This document shows, piece by piece, positions 7,539-14,081 of a DNA stretch of 16,404 nt (positions are counted from its first letter, which is position 1; the number at the start of each line of letters is the position of its first letter). The notes under the pieces are model-generated. The model had not been told where the DNA came from. It saw nothing but the letters and a program-made list of their open reading frames with translations, and did not search any database. The DNA is taken from positions 1 through 16,404 of the forward strand of contig DAOTGG010000024.1 in NCBI GenBank assembly GCA_035446985.1. The letters are read 5' to 3'. Origin of the DNA: JAQUSX01 sp035446985 (lineage in GTDB: Bacteria; Bacillota; Clostridia; Christensenellales; CAG-314). The position numbers and the translations under genes are program-made.

Positions 7539-8114
7539 TTATTCATCAAACTTATCTATCAAAACGGCTCTTACTGGCGAGCCGTCGCAACCCGCTATAT
7601 TAAGCGGTTGGGCTAGTAGATAATACTCGCCGCATTTGACCGAACCCAGTCTTATTCCTTCCAATGGGATTATTTTTTCTTTGAGTAGTATCTTATGAAC
7701 CTCCATCGGTTTTAGGCTATCCCCTACGCTTTGACTCTCCGTACCTACGAGTATTACGCCCTTTTCCGCTAACGCAACAGCCCCGCTTTCAGTCAATACC
7801 CCGTTGCCTTTAAAAAGCACCCGTTTCGCTTCAAGATTCATAGCATTAACGGCGGTTTCGTCTATTTTGCCGTTTGCTTCCACGACCTGCGCTTTACCGA
7901 TAAAATACGCCAAAGGCAGCTCGTCAACCGCTTTTCCGTCCGCCAGAAAATGCTTTGGCGCGTCTATATGCGTGCCGTTATGAACGCACATAGTGAGGTT
8001 TGACAAATTATATTCGTCGTCGGCGATATTTTTTACCATAGTAACTTGCGGAGCAATATCACCCGTAAAAACTTCACATGTCGTTAGTTCCTGCGATATA
8101 TCGTAAATTTTCAT
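7539..8114 (-). CDS. Cyclase/arylformamidase-family metal-dependent hydrolase
   Basis: This 191-residue protein belongs to the cyclase family (PF04199), which includes kynurenine formamidase KynB and other amide or lactone hydrolases with bound divalent metal. It starts MKIYDISQEL, and the metal-site motif HNGTHIDAPKHF begins at His45 (H45, H49, D51 and H55 are the likely ligands). A VGTESQSVGD segment stands where KynB proteins usually have a GTDxxSVD-like motif, so a Glu replaces the usual Asp. The substrate cannot be told; no tryptophan-degradation genes are nearby. The ATG at 8114 has AAAGGAG upstream. A longer frame opening at TTG (8162) is rejected because that TTG is the start of the -35 box. 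It is a single-gene transcript with its own promoter and terminator. Confidence 0.88.
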   Translation of the reverse strand: MKIYDISQELTTCEVFTGDIAPQVTMVKNIADDEYNLSNLTMCVHNGTHIDAPKHFLADGKAVDELPLAYFIGKAQVVEANGKIDETAVNAMNLEAKRVLFKGNGVLTESGAVALAEKGVILVGTESQSVGDSLKPMEVHKILLKEKIIPLEGIRLGSVKCGEYYLLAQPLNIAGCDGSPVRAVLIDKFDE

Positions 8115-8133
8115 AAGAAACTCCTTTGACGGT

Positions 8134-8162
8134 ATAATATAACCGAGAGATTTTTTTGTCAA
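8134..8162 (-). promoter_or_regulatory. Cyclase gene promoter
   Basis: A perfect TTGACA (8162-8157), a 17-base spacer and TATTAT (8139-8134) are read on the minus strand. The expected start is near 8127, giving a 13-base leader that opens with the AAAGGAG ribosome site of the cyclase gene. Confidence 0.8.
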
Positions 8163-8178
8163 GGACGCGGTCGCGGTA

Positions 8179-8207
8179 TTGACACGGCAAGGTAATTATG
8201 GCATTAT
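8179..8207 (+). promoter_or_regulatory. Promoter of the 8214 gene pair (leaderless)
   Basis: TTGACA (8179-8184), a 17-base spacer and CATTAT (8202-8207; four of six consensus bases) lie before the gene. Six bases separate the -10 box from the ATG at 8214, so the A of the ATG is the expected transcription start. It stands back to back with the cyclase promoter, with 16 GC-rich bases (8163-8178, containing CGCGGT twice) between the two -35 boxes. Confidence 0.65.
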
Positions 8208-8213
8208 TTAGAT

Positions 8214-8621
8214 ATGGATAAAGAAAGTTTTGGTGATAAAGAATTACCGCGTAATCTTGACAGGTTTATCAAAGACAGAAAGGCGTTTCTCGATGTCAAA
8301 AACAACCCCGAGCAAAGAAAAATCGTTATCGGTTACGGTATCGCTTCTTGTCTATGGGCGATAGCGGCATTTGCGGTGAGCTATCTTAGTTTTATCGGCG
8401 CAAACGCGCTTATGAACGCTAACGTAAGCCCTTATATCTCATGGCTGTTTATACCGCTTTATATCGTCGCTTTCGTTTTTCCTTTTTATTGTTTTGCCGA
8501 AGGTCTTATCGGGGCGGTAAGGCAAATTCAGCTAGATAAAAAGTTTTTTGGCATACTTGGGGCGATTTTAAATCCCGTTGCTATTACCGCGGCTTATTAC
8601 TTGATTTTAACTAACATTTAG
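8214..8621 (+). CDS. Small membrane protein of unknown function
   Basis: I do not recognise this 135-residue protein. The first 35 residues are charged and look cytoplasmic. Three hydrophobic segments follow at about 38-60, 73-97 and 112-132, the last running nearly to the C-terminus. No signal peptide or catalytic motif is visible. The upstream ATG at 8198, which has an AAGG, is followed by an in-frame stop after seven codons, so the ATG at 8214 is the start despite lacking a Shine-Dalgarno. It is followed after 9 bases by the phosphoesterase gene, whose AGGAG overlaps the stop codon of this gene, so the two are probably one transcript and perhaps functionally linked. Confidence 0.8.
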   Translation: MDKESFGDKELPRNLDRFIKDRKAFLDVKNNPEQRKIVIGYGIASCLWAIAAFAVSYLSFIGANALMNANVSPYISWLFIPLYIVAFVFPFYCFAEGLIGAVRQIQLDKKFFGILGAILNPVAITAAYYLILTNI

Positions 8622-8630
8622 GAGTATCTA

Positions 8631-9359
8631 ATGACGAAGATAGGCATTTTTTCCGACACTCACGGCAACTTTTTCGCTCTAAAAGCGATATACGACGAAT
8701 TTACAAAACAAAACTGCGACGAGATTATTCATACGGGCGATATTATTTCCATAGGACCTATGAGCGCGGAATGCCTTGACTTTATGTTTTCGCACGAGAT
8801 TACTCTTATTAACGGCAATCACGATATAAATTATATCAACGACGACGTTGTTCCGCCGATGATGTCGCATGTACCGTCGGAGCATAAGCGGTACGTTTTT
8901 GATACGCTTGGCGAGACCTACCGCGAGCGTATGCGTTATTTACCTTTGATTGTGAAAAGAAATATTTTCGGTCACAAGTTCGCTTTTTTACATTACGGAC
9001 TGGCGAAAAATAACATTTATAAAAAACACACGTTCGAGCAGATAAACCCCTATCCCACCATTGAGTTTTTTGACGAAATGTTTTACGGCATAGACGCCGA
9101 CGCAGTGTTTTTCGGACACAAGCACGAAAGTATCGACCTAACTGGCGAGCGCGTTTATTGCGACGTGGGCAGCGTCGGCTGTCACGAAAAGAGCGAAGCG
9201 CGCGGAATAATATTGAACGTAACGCAGGAAAGTTTTTCCTACGAACGCATAGCCGTTCCTTATGAGCGGGATGCGGTAAAAAAGGAAATAGAAAGAAGGC
9301 AAATTCCTTGCGGAAAAGAACTTTTTGAGTTTTACTTTAAAGAAAATTTAAATAGATAA
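8631..9359 (+). CDS. Calcineurin-like metallophosphoesterase
   Basis: This 242-residue cytoplasmic protein has the two-metal phosphoesterase motifs in order: FSDTHGN with D9 and H11, HTGDI with D37, NGNHD with N63 and H64, LHYG with H121, and GHKH with H163 and H165. It resembles the YfcE/MJ0936 group of small phosphodiesterases with a Ser/Thr-phosphatase-like fold, but is longer (about 165-185 residues is usual for the shortest members), with an insert between GNHD and LHYG that may cap the active site. The substrate is unknown. AGGAG lies 7 bases before the ATG and overlaps the stop of the upstream membrane-protein gene. No convincing terminator was seen after it. Confidence 0.9.
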   Translation: MTKIGIFSDTHGNFFALKAIYDEFTKQNCDEIIHTGDIISIGPMSAECLDFMFSHEITLINGNHDINYINDDVVPPMMSHVPSEHKRYVFDTLGETYRERMRYLPLIVKRNIFGHKFAFLHYGLAKNNIYKKHTFEQINPYPTIEFFDEMFYGIDADAVFFGHKHESIDLTGERVYCDVGSVGCHEKSEARGIILNVTQESFSYERIAVPYERDAVKKEIERRQIPCGKELFEFYFKENLNR

Positions 9360-9426
9360 AGATAAAAAGAGCGACACTAATTCACATTTAATTTACGGCT
9401 AATAAAAATCTTGAAACAAATAATTG

Positions 9427-9450
9427 TAGTGTGATTTATAGTGTGATTTT
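9427..9450 (+). repeat. Two tandem 12-base repeats (TAGTGTGATTTW)
   Basis: The 12-base units at 9427-9438 and 9439-9450 differ at one position. A matching inverted ACACTA occurs upstream near 9375. They lie in the roughly 200-base gap between the phosphoesterase gene and the tRNA promoter, where no gene or clear terminator was found. Their role is unknown. Confidence 0.5.
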
Positions 9451-9563
9451 TGCTAATCAAGCTTATCTTTTGTGTTTAGTTAATACGTTATGACCAAATT
9501 TCAACTTAAATTTTGCAAAGCGAAAAAATAAGCTTAAAAACGGTTGAAACAGTCAAAAAATAG

Positions 9564-9592
9564 TTGACATTAAGCCCAAAGCGTTGTATCAT
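9564..9592 (+). promoter_or_regulatory. tRNA-Asn promoter
   Basis: A perfect TTGACA (9564-9569), 17-base spacer and TATCAT (9587-9592) lie before the tRNA. The expected start is near 9599, about 14 bases before the mature 5' end. The -10 box is the same as in the sua5 promoter. Confidence 0.85.
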
Positions 9593-9612
9593 AGACTTCG
9601 CAAAAACGATAT

Positions 9613-9687
9613 TCCTCGTTAGCTCAGCGGTAGAGCATCCGGCTGTTAACCGGAGGGTCGTCTGTTCAAACCAGACACGGGGAGCCA
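9613..9687 (+). tRNA. tRNA-Asn (anticodon GTT)
   Basis: The full cloverleaf can be drawn. The acceptor TCCTCGT (9613-9619) pairs with ACGGGGA (9677-9683) with one G-U pair. The D stem is GCTC/GAGC, the anticodon stem TCCGG/CCGGA has loop CTGTTAA and anticodon GTT at 9645-9647, and the T stem GTCTG/CAGAC has loop TTCAAAC. The discriminator is G73, as usual for Asn, and CCA is encoded (9685-9687). It reads AAC/AAU codons, so A37 (9648) should carry t6A, the modification that the Sua5 protein encoded nearby initiates. It stands alone, with its own promoter and terminator. Confidence 0.97.
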
Positions 9688-9688
9688 T

Positions 9689-9725
9689 AAAAAAGTCCGT
9701 AATCTCTAACGATTACGGATTTTTT
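9689..9725. terminator. Bidirectional terminator between tRNA-Asn and the lacI-type operon
   Basis: TCCGTAATC (9696-9704) and GATTACGGA (9711-9719) form a 9-bp stem with a 6-base loop. Six T (9720-9725) follow on the plus strand, and an A run (9689-9694) gives a T run on the minus strand. It can end the tRNA transcript and also the convergent operon ending at 9838. Confidence 0.85.
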
Positions 9726-9746
9726 GTTTATTAAATTTTTACTCAA

Positions 9747-9778
9747 ACAACCCTACGGTAAACTTGAAAAAGGGTTGT
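9747..9778 (-). terminator. Possible terminator hairpin after the LacI-type gene
   Basis: ACAACCCT (9747-9754) and AGGGTTGT (9771-9778) form an 8-bp stem with a 16-base loop, about 60 bases after the regulator stop. The following minus-strand sequence is AT-rich but lacks a clean T run, so it is weaker than the hairpin at 9689-9725. Confidence 0.4.
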
Positions 9779-9837
9779 CTAGTCGTCTATCTTTTCGGCT
9801 TATTTTTTTGAAATGTTGGGTTATTTTAATTGAAAAA

Positions 9838-10836
9838 TCAAAGATTTAAATCTTTTACGCTTTCTCGTTCGATTATTCGTGTTTTAATTAAGACGTGTTC
9901 GATATCGTCGTTTTTATTCATAAGGCGGCAGATTTCATCCGAAAAGGACTCTGTATTCTGCCTTACAGTGGTAAGCGGCACGTCCAGCATAGAAGAGAAA
10001 AATAAATCGTCGTAGCCTATTATGGAAATATCGTCAGGAATAATTTTATTTTTTTCCATAACTGCGCGATAAAAACCATAAGCCATAAGATCGTTGCAAA
10101 CGAACGCAGCCGTTACGTCGGTTTTTAGCAATTCCAAACCTTGCTCATAGCCGCTGTCAAATTTGTAATCGCCTTGTCTTATAATTTTTTCATCTATCTT
10201 AATGCCGTTGTCATTAAGCGCATCCATATAGCCTTTTATTCTGAGTTTTGCGGAATAACTATCGGAGGGACCCCCTATACAGCCGATTCGTCTATGACCT
10301 TTTTTTATCAAATATTCGACAGCTTGGCGGCTGCCCAAGAAATTATCACCCGCAACAGTGGAACAAGGCATATCATCGGAATAACGGTCGAAAGCCACAA
10401 CTTTTTTGCCCGATTCAATAAAAGAATTGATATACTTACTGTTTTCAACCGATTGAACAGTCGGACAGACTATAAGCGCGTCCACATCTTTCGCCAAAAG
10501 CAATTGCGCGTATTTGATTTCCTCGGAAAGATTGTCATTTGTATTGCATAGAATCAGACTGTATCCATTATAACTTAGGCTTCTTTCGAGATTTTTAGCT
10601 ATCTCGGCAAAAAACGCGTTGGCTATATCGGGAACAATAAGTCCTACCGTATTGGTTTTTTTCGTTACCAGTCCCACGGCAAGAGAATTTGGCGTATAAT
10701 TGTATTTTTCCGCCAACTCAAGCACTTTTTGTTTTTTCTCTTTAGATACGCGGACGTTTTTTCCGTTTAAAATCAAAGACACCGCCGTGGTTGATAAATT
10801 CGCCTCTTCAGCCAAAAATTTTAGGGTTGTTCTCAT
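9838..10836 (-). CDS. LacI-family transcriptional regulator
   Basis: This 332-residue protein has an N-terminal LacI helix-turn-helix (about residues 3-24, with LAEEANLSTTAVSLILNGK), the hinge region YNYTPNSLAVGLVTKKTNTVG and a periplasmic-binding-protein-like effector domain beginning GLIVPDIANAFF. The length is usual. It is the last gene of the operon, 13 bases after the ribokinase, so it most likely controls that operon in response to ribose, a nucleoside or a phosphorylated product; the ligand is inferred from context. The operator should lie upstream of the ABC transporter, beyond the right edge. An AAAGGA lies unusually far (about 17 bases) before the ATG, so expression may rely on translation of the ribokinase gene. 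Confidence 0.92.
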   Translation of the reverse strand: MRTTLKFLAEEANLSTTAVSLILNGKNVRVSKEKKQKVLELAEKYNYTPNSLAVGLVTKKTNTVGLIVPDIANAFFAEIAKNLERSLSYNGYSLILCNTNDNLSEEIKYAQLLLAKDVDALIVCPTVQSVENSKYINSFIESGKKVVAFDRYSDDMPCSTVAGDNFLGSRQAVEYLIKKGHRRIGCIGGPSDSYSAKLRIKGYMDALNDNGIKIDEKIIRQGDYKFDSGYEQGLELLKTDVTAAFVCNDLMAYGFYRAVMEKNKIIPDDISIIGYDDLFFSSMLDVPLTTVRQNTESFSDEICRLMNKNDDIEHVLIKTRIIERESVKDLNL

Positions 10837-10849
10837 ACTATTTGTTTTA

Positions 10850-11755
10850 TTATCCTTTAAAATTATCCAGTTCGCTTTTCGTGGGTATTGACTGCTGCGC
10901 GCCGTGTTTAGTTACCGTCAAAGCGGACGCCCGTAATGAGAAATTAAGAGCCGCCGCATCGTTTTTGCCCTCCGTTAGAGCGGTAGCATAAGCGCCTATA
11001 AAAGTGTCGCCGGCGGCGATTGTATCCGCGACCTTTACGGGAATTGCAGCAAGATGTCTTATTTCTTCTTTATTACAAAAAACGCAACCGTCTTTACCAA
11101 GAGTTATTATAACATTTTTTACTCCCAGTTTAATAAAATAATTGCGAATTTTTTGATAATTAGTATCTATGACAGAAATACCGGACAAAATAGCGGCTTC
11201 GCTTTCGTTAGGAATAAGATAATCGCAATACTTATAAATATTCTCGCTCAGTTTTTTAGCAGGCGCAGGATTAAGGATAGTAATCATGCCGATACTTTTC
11301 GCAATCTCTAAAGTTGCGCTGACGGTTTCAATAGGAATTTCCAACTGCGTAACTAATATATCGCCTTTTTCAGCGTTATCTATGAGAATCTGTCTAAAAT
11401 CATTTTCCGCGACTAAATTATTTGCTCCGCCGTCTATGACTATACGGTTATCATTATTTTCGATAGTTATAATGGCGACACCGGTTGAAACATTTTTTTT
11501 CTGTATGTAACGCGCATCAACGCCGTAATCGGAAATGGATTTGATAATCTTTTCAGCAAAGATATCGTTTCCCACCGCGCCCAGCATAACGGCCGAGCCG
11601 CCGAGTTTAGTAGCGGCAACTGCCTGATTGGCGCCCTTTCCGCCTGAACTTATGAAAAAATCTCTGCCGACGACGGTTTCGCCACGCATCGGCATTTTAT
11701 CGCAGCAGATACTGAAATCCGTATTCATACTGCCCAAAACAAAAATTCTGCTCAT
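10850..11755 (-). CDS. rbsK: Ribokinase (PfkB family)
   Basis: This 301-residue cytoplasmic kinase phosphorylates ribose (or a close pentose) at O5 with ATP. The PfkB signatures are GGKGANQAVA at about 38-47, LNPAPA at 161-166 and DTIAAGDTF at about 244-252, with catalytic base Asp250. The N-terminal VLGSMNTDF matches the RbsK substrate-binding start (GSxNxD). The length is typical (about 300-310). AAGG lies 10 bases before the ATG. The gene begins 6 bases after the ADP-ribosylglycohydrolase-family gene and is followed by the LacI regulator. In this setting it could trap ribose released from an imported ribosyl compound as ribose 5-phosphate. A related pentose or nucleoside kinase cannot be excluded. 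Confidence 0.92.
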   Translation of the reverse strand: MSRIFVLGSMNTDFSICCDKMPMRGETVVGRDFFISSGGKGANQAVAATKLGGSAVMLGAVGNDIFAEKIIKSISDYGVDARYIQKKNVSTGVAIITIENNDNRIVIDGGANNLVAENDFRQILIDNAEKGDILVTQLEIPIETVSATLEIAKSIGMITILNPAPAKKLSENIYKYCDYLIPNESEAAILSGISVIDTNYQKIRNYFIKLGVKNVIITLGKDGCVFCNKEEIRHLAAIPVKVADTIAAGDTFIGAYATALTEGKNDAAALNFSLRASALTVTKHGAQQSIPTKSELDNFKG

Positions 11756-11761
11756 TTATTT

Positions 11762-13153
11762 TTACCTTAACTTTCTAGCAATTTCTACTGTCTCTGCCGC
11801 AAGACCTTTTATACTTAACACCTTGTTATCTCTAACGTAAGTATTAAGAGTGTCGCCTATAGGCTTCGTCCATTTTTCACTTACGGTTTTTTCTTTTTCT
11901 ATTATTCCTAAAACAGCGGCAATCTGCGCCGCGTTGCAGTCCACGTCGTATCCTATCATGGAAACAATATGCATAGTCTCATCGAAATCGCCCCTGCCGA
12001 AATACAGCGCAACGACTTCCGCCGCCGCATTCGGATATGCGTGAATCCAGTTGTATTTTTTATACTTTTCTATCGCTGATTCCCACGCGGACTCCCAGTC
12101 TGTGTTATTTTGACAACAGCAGTACGCATAATCGACCACGGAAAAATATTCGCTTTTTTTCGGAAGATATTTATATATCGAGTCGAAAAGTATTTGTTTA
12201 ACGTCCCCTATTACGTACGCTAAACTTGCCATTACCGCGTTGAAAATTTCACCTAAAACTCCGTTGTTATAATGCGATACGACACCGTCCATATAAGCGT
12301 AACGTGCGGCTTCCAAAGGTTTTCCCGGCGCGACCATTCCGCAGACCGCTCCGCGCATTTGCGCGCCTATCCATTCGCGATATGGATTGTGCAAAATACC
12401 GCTTTCGGGCGGATAAATACCCATTTTTATATTTCTGAGCGCCCATTCTTCCGCTGACCAGCCCGAAGGAATAAGCGCCGCCCATTCTTCTGCAATATCC
12501 GCAGACGATAGATTTTCCCCTTTTCTTGAAAGCGCTTTTAAAAATGCGATTTCATAAGTTATATCGTCGTTAAACGTATTAGGTTTACGAACGTAATCGT
12601 ATATCTCTCCAAACGCTTTTCTTATATTTTTCGTGACATAGCCTTCAACAGCTGTGCCTATCGCTCCGCCTACGATTTGAGCCAGCCACCCGTAATAAGT
12701 GCGTTGAAGGTAGTCGTCCGAATTTTTATCGTATTCGGGTAAAACTTGTTTTTTATTCACATCCATTAGATATTTATTGAAAGTGTCGTAAACTCTGAAT
12801 TTGAGCGACGGATGACCCTTGATTTGTTTCGCGCTGTCGAATATGCGCCAAATCCTGCAAGTTATGCGGTTGAGCGAAACCATATCGTTTTTTTTCAAAA
12901 AATTAAGTCCTTCGTCGATAAGTTTTTCGGCTTCTGAAACGTCGTAGCCCATATTTTCCATATCAGCCACCGCGGCAATAATCACTCTTTCAGGAGCGTT
13001 GCTACCCGGCACGTTGCTTTGCCATTTCATTCTCAGCATAGCGTCGTCGGCTTTCTCAACGTCACCCATAGCGGACCAACCTTGTTCCTCGTCTTTCAAA
13101 ACGACGGGTATCGCTTCGCTCATCAATTTATATTCACTTTCCCATGCTTTCAT
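11762..13153 (-). CDS. ADP-ribosylglycohydrolase-family protein with N-terminal extension
   Basis: This 463-residue protein has a C-terminal ADP-ribosylglycohydrolase (DraG/ARH, PF03747) domain, a fold that cleaves N-glycosidic ribosyl bonds with two metal ions. The domain is seen as GWLAQIVGGAIGTAVEG at 155-171, the metal motif NDD at 195-197 (usually TDD) and DVDCNAAQIAAVLG at 403-416 (usually DxDT or DxDS). About 150 residues precede it, with no family I recognise; DraG itself is only about 300 residues. No signal peptide is seen, so it acts in the cytoplasm. The ATG at 13153 lies inside the end of the permease gene (20-base overlap), with AAGGA about 12 bases upstream. Between a nucleoside-type transporter and a ribokinase, a nucleoside or ribosyl hydrolase is more likely than a protein de-ADP-ribosylase, but this is inference. 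Confidence 0.85.
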   Translation of the reverse strand: MKAWESEYKLMSEAIPVVLKDEEQGWSAMGDVEKADDAMLRMKWQSNVPGSNAPERVIIAAVADMENMGYDVSEAEKLIDEGLNFLKKNDMVSLNRITCRIWRIFDSAKQIKGHPSLKFRVYDTFNKYLMDVNKKQVLPEYDKNSDDYLQRTYYGWLAQIVGGAIGTAVEGYVTKNIRKAFGEIYDYVRKPNTFNDDITYEIAFLKALSRKGENLSSADIAEEWAALIPSGWSAEEWALRNIKMGIYPPESGILHNPYREWIGAQMRGAVCGMVAPGKPLEAARYAYMDGVVSHYNNGVLGEIFNAVMASLAYVIGDVKQILFDSIYKYLPKKSEYFSVVDYAYCCCQNNTDWESAWESAIEKYKKYNWIHAYPNAAAEVVALYFGRGDFDETMHIVSMIGYDVDCNAAQIAAVLGIIEKEKTVSEKWTKPIGDTLNTYVRDNKVLSIKGLAAETVEIARKLR

Positions 13154-14081
13154 CTTTTTTTACTTCCTTTACGATTTTAACTTTTGTATTGTTTTTCATC
13201 GAATACAGTATCAGCGCGATTATAGTCATTAAATAAGGCAAGGTATTTAATAATTCATACGGCACGTTAAGCCTTGTCTGCGCTTCTATCGAAAAGGCGG
13301 ACACAGCGCCGAATAAATACGAAAACAACATCACCAACCACGGATTTCCCGCGCCCATAGCTTCCGCCGCAAGGCCTATAAAACCGCGTCCCGCGACCAT
13401 TCCGCTGTTGAATGTAGATAGATAGGACATCGATAGGAATACGCCGCCGAGACCAGCAAAAATACCCGCTATGATAAGCGCGTAAAATTGCGTAAGTTCG
13501 TTATTTACGCCGACCGAGCGTGCCGCTATCGAATTGTATCCCACGGACTTTATCCTTAGTCCCAATTTTGTTCTTTTCAACATAAACGCCACTATCGCTA
13601 CCGACATAATCACAACATAAAAAAGCAGATTTTGTCTGAACAATATTCCTATAAAAGGTATATCTTCAAGATACGGCACGTTCAAATAAGGCACTTGAGT
13701 GCTTGGAGCGTCGGTTGTATCGCCTTTGCTGCCGACAACCGCGTACATTAAAAACACCACGAAACCCGTTGCAAAAATATTGAGAGCGATTCCCGCGAGT
13801 ATGCTGTCCGTTTTGAGTTTATGAGAGCAATAAGACAGTATCATACCCATAATAACGCCCGTTGCGATTCCCGCAACGCATCCTAATACCCAGCTTTTGC
13901 AGTAAAAACTTATCAATGCGCCGACAAGAGCCGATACTGACATACTGCCTTCGATGTTAATATTTGAAATACCAGCTTTTTCGGAAACCAATGCCGCCAT
14001 AGCCGCGAAAAGTATCGGTATCGTAAGCGAAAGCGAAGTAAAAATAAATTCTTCGGAAGCGATCATCTGCAATATTTTCAT
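13134..14081 (-). CDS. Nucleoside-type ABC transporter permease (NupQ-like)
   Basis: This 315-residue inner-membrane permease of the branched-chain/ribose/nucleoside group (PF02653) has about eight or nine hydrophobic segments. The segment SEKAGISNINIEG at about 34-46, the cytoplasmic coupling stretch LRIKSVGYNSIAARSVGVNN, and the GLGGVFLSMS and MVAGRGFIGLAAEAMG segments match the second permease of BmpA-type nucleoside systems such as B. subtilis NupQ. The start shares ATGA with the stop of the first permease and is preceded by AAGGAGG. The C-terminal tail is lysine-rich and cytoplasmic, and the last codons overlap the next gene by 20 bases. Confidence 0.92.
   Translation of the reverse strand: MKILQMIASEEFIFTSLSLTIPILFAAMAALVSEKAGISNINIEGSMSVSALVGALISFYCKSWVLGCVAGIATGVIMGMILSYCSHKLKTDSILAGIALNIFATGFVVFLMYAVVGSKGDTTDAPSTQVPYLNVPYLEDIPFIGILFRQNLLFYVVIMSVAIVAFMLKRTKLGLRIKSVGYNSIAARSVGVNNELTQFYALIIAGIFAGLGGVFLSMSYLSTFNSGMVAGRGFIGLAAEAMGAGNPWLVMLFSYLFGAVSAFSIEAQTRLNVPYELLNTLPYLMTIIALILYSMKNNTKVKIVKEVKKDESMGK

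Noticed and set aside
8115..8162. TTG start adding 16 residues to the cyclase protein
   Set aside because: The TTG is part of the TTGACA -35 box, the stretch spans the promoter, and the ATG at 8114 has a good AAAGGAG.
9506..9688. A 60-codon minus-strand reading frame over the tRNA region
   Set aside because: Its first half is the reverse strand of tRNA-Asn, whose cloverleaf is complete; no ribosome site supports a protein.
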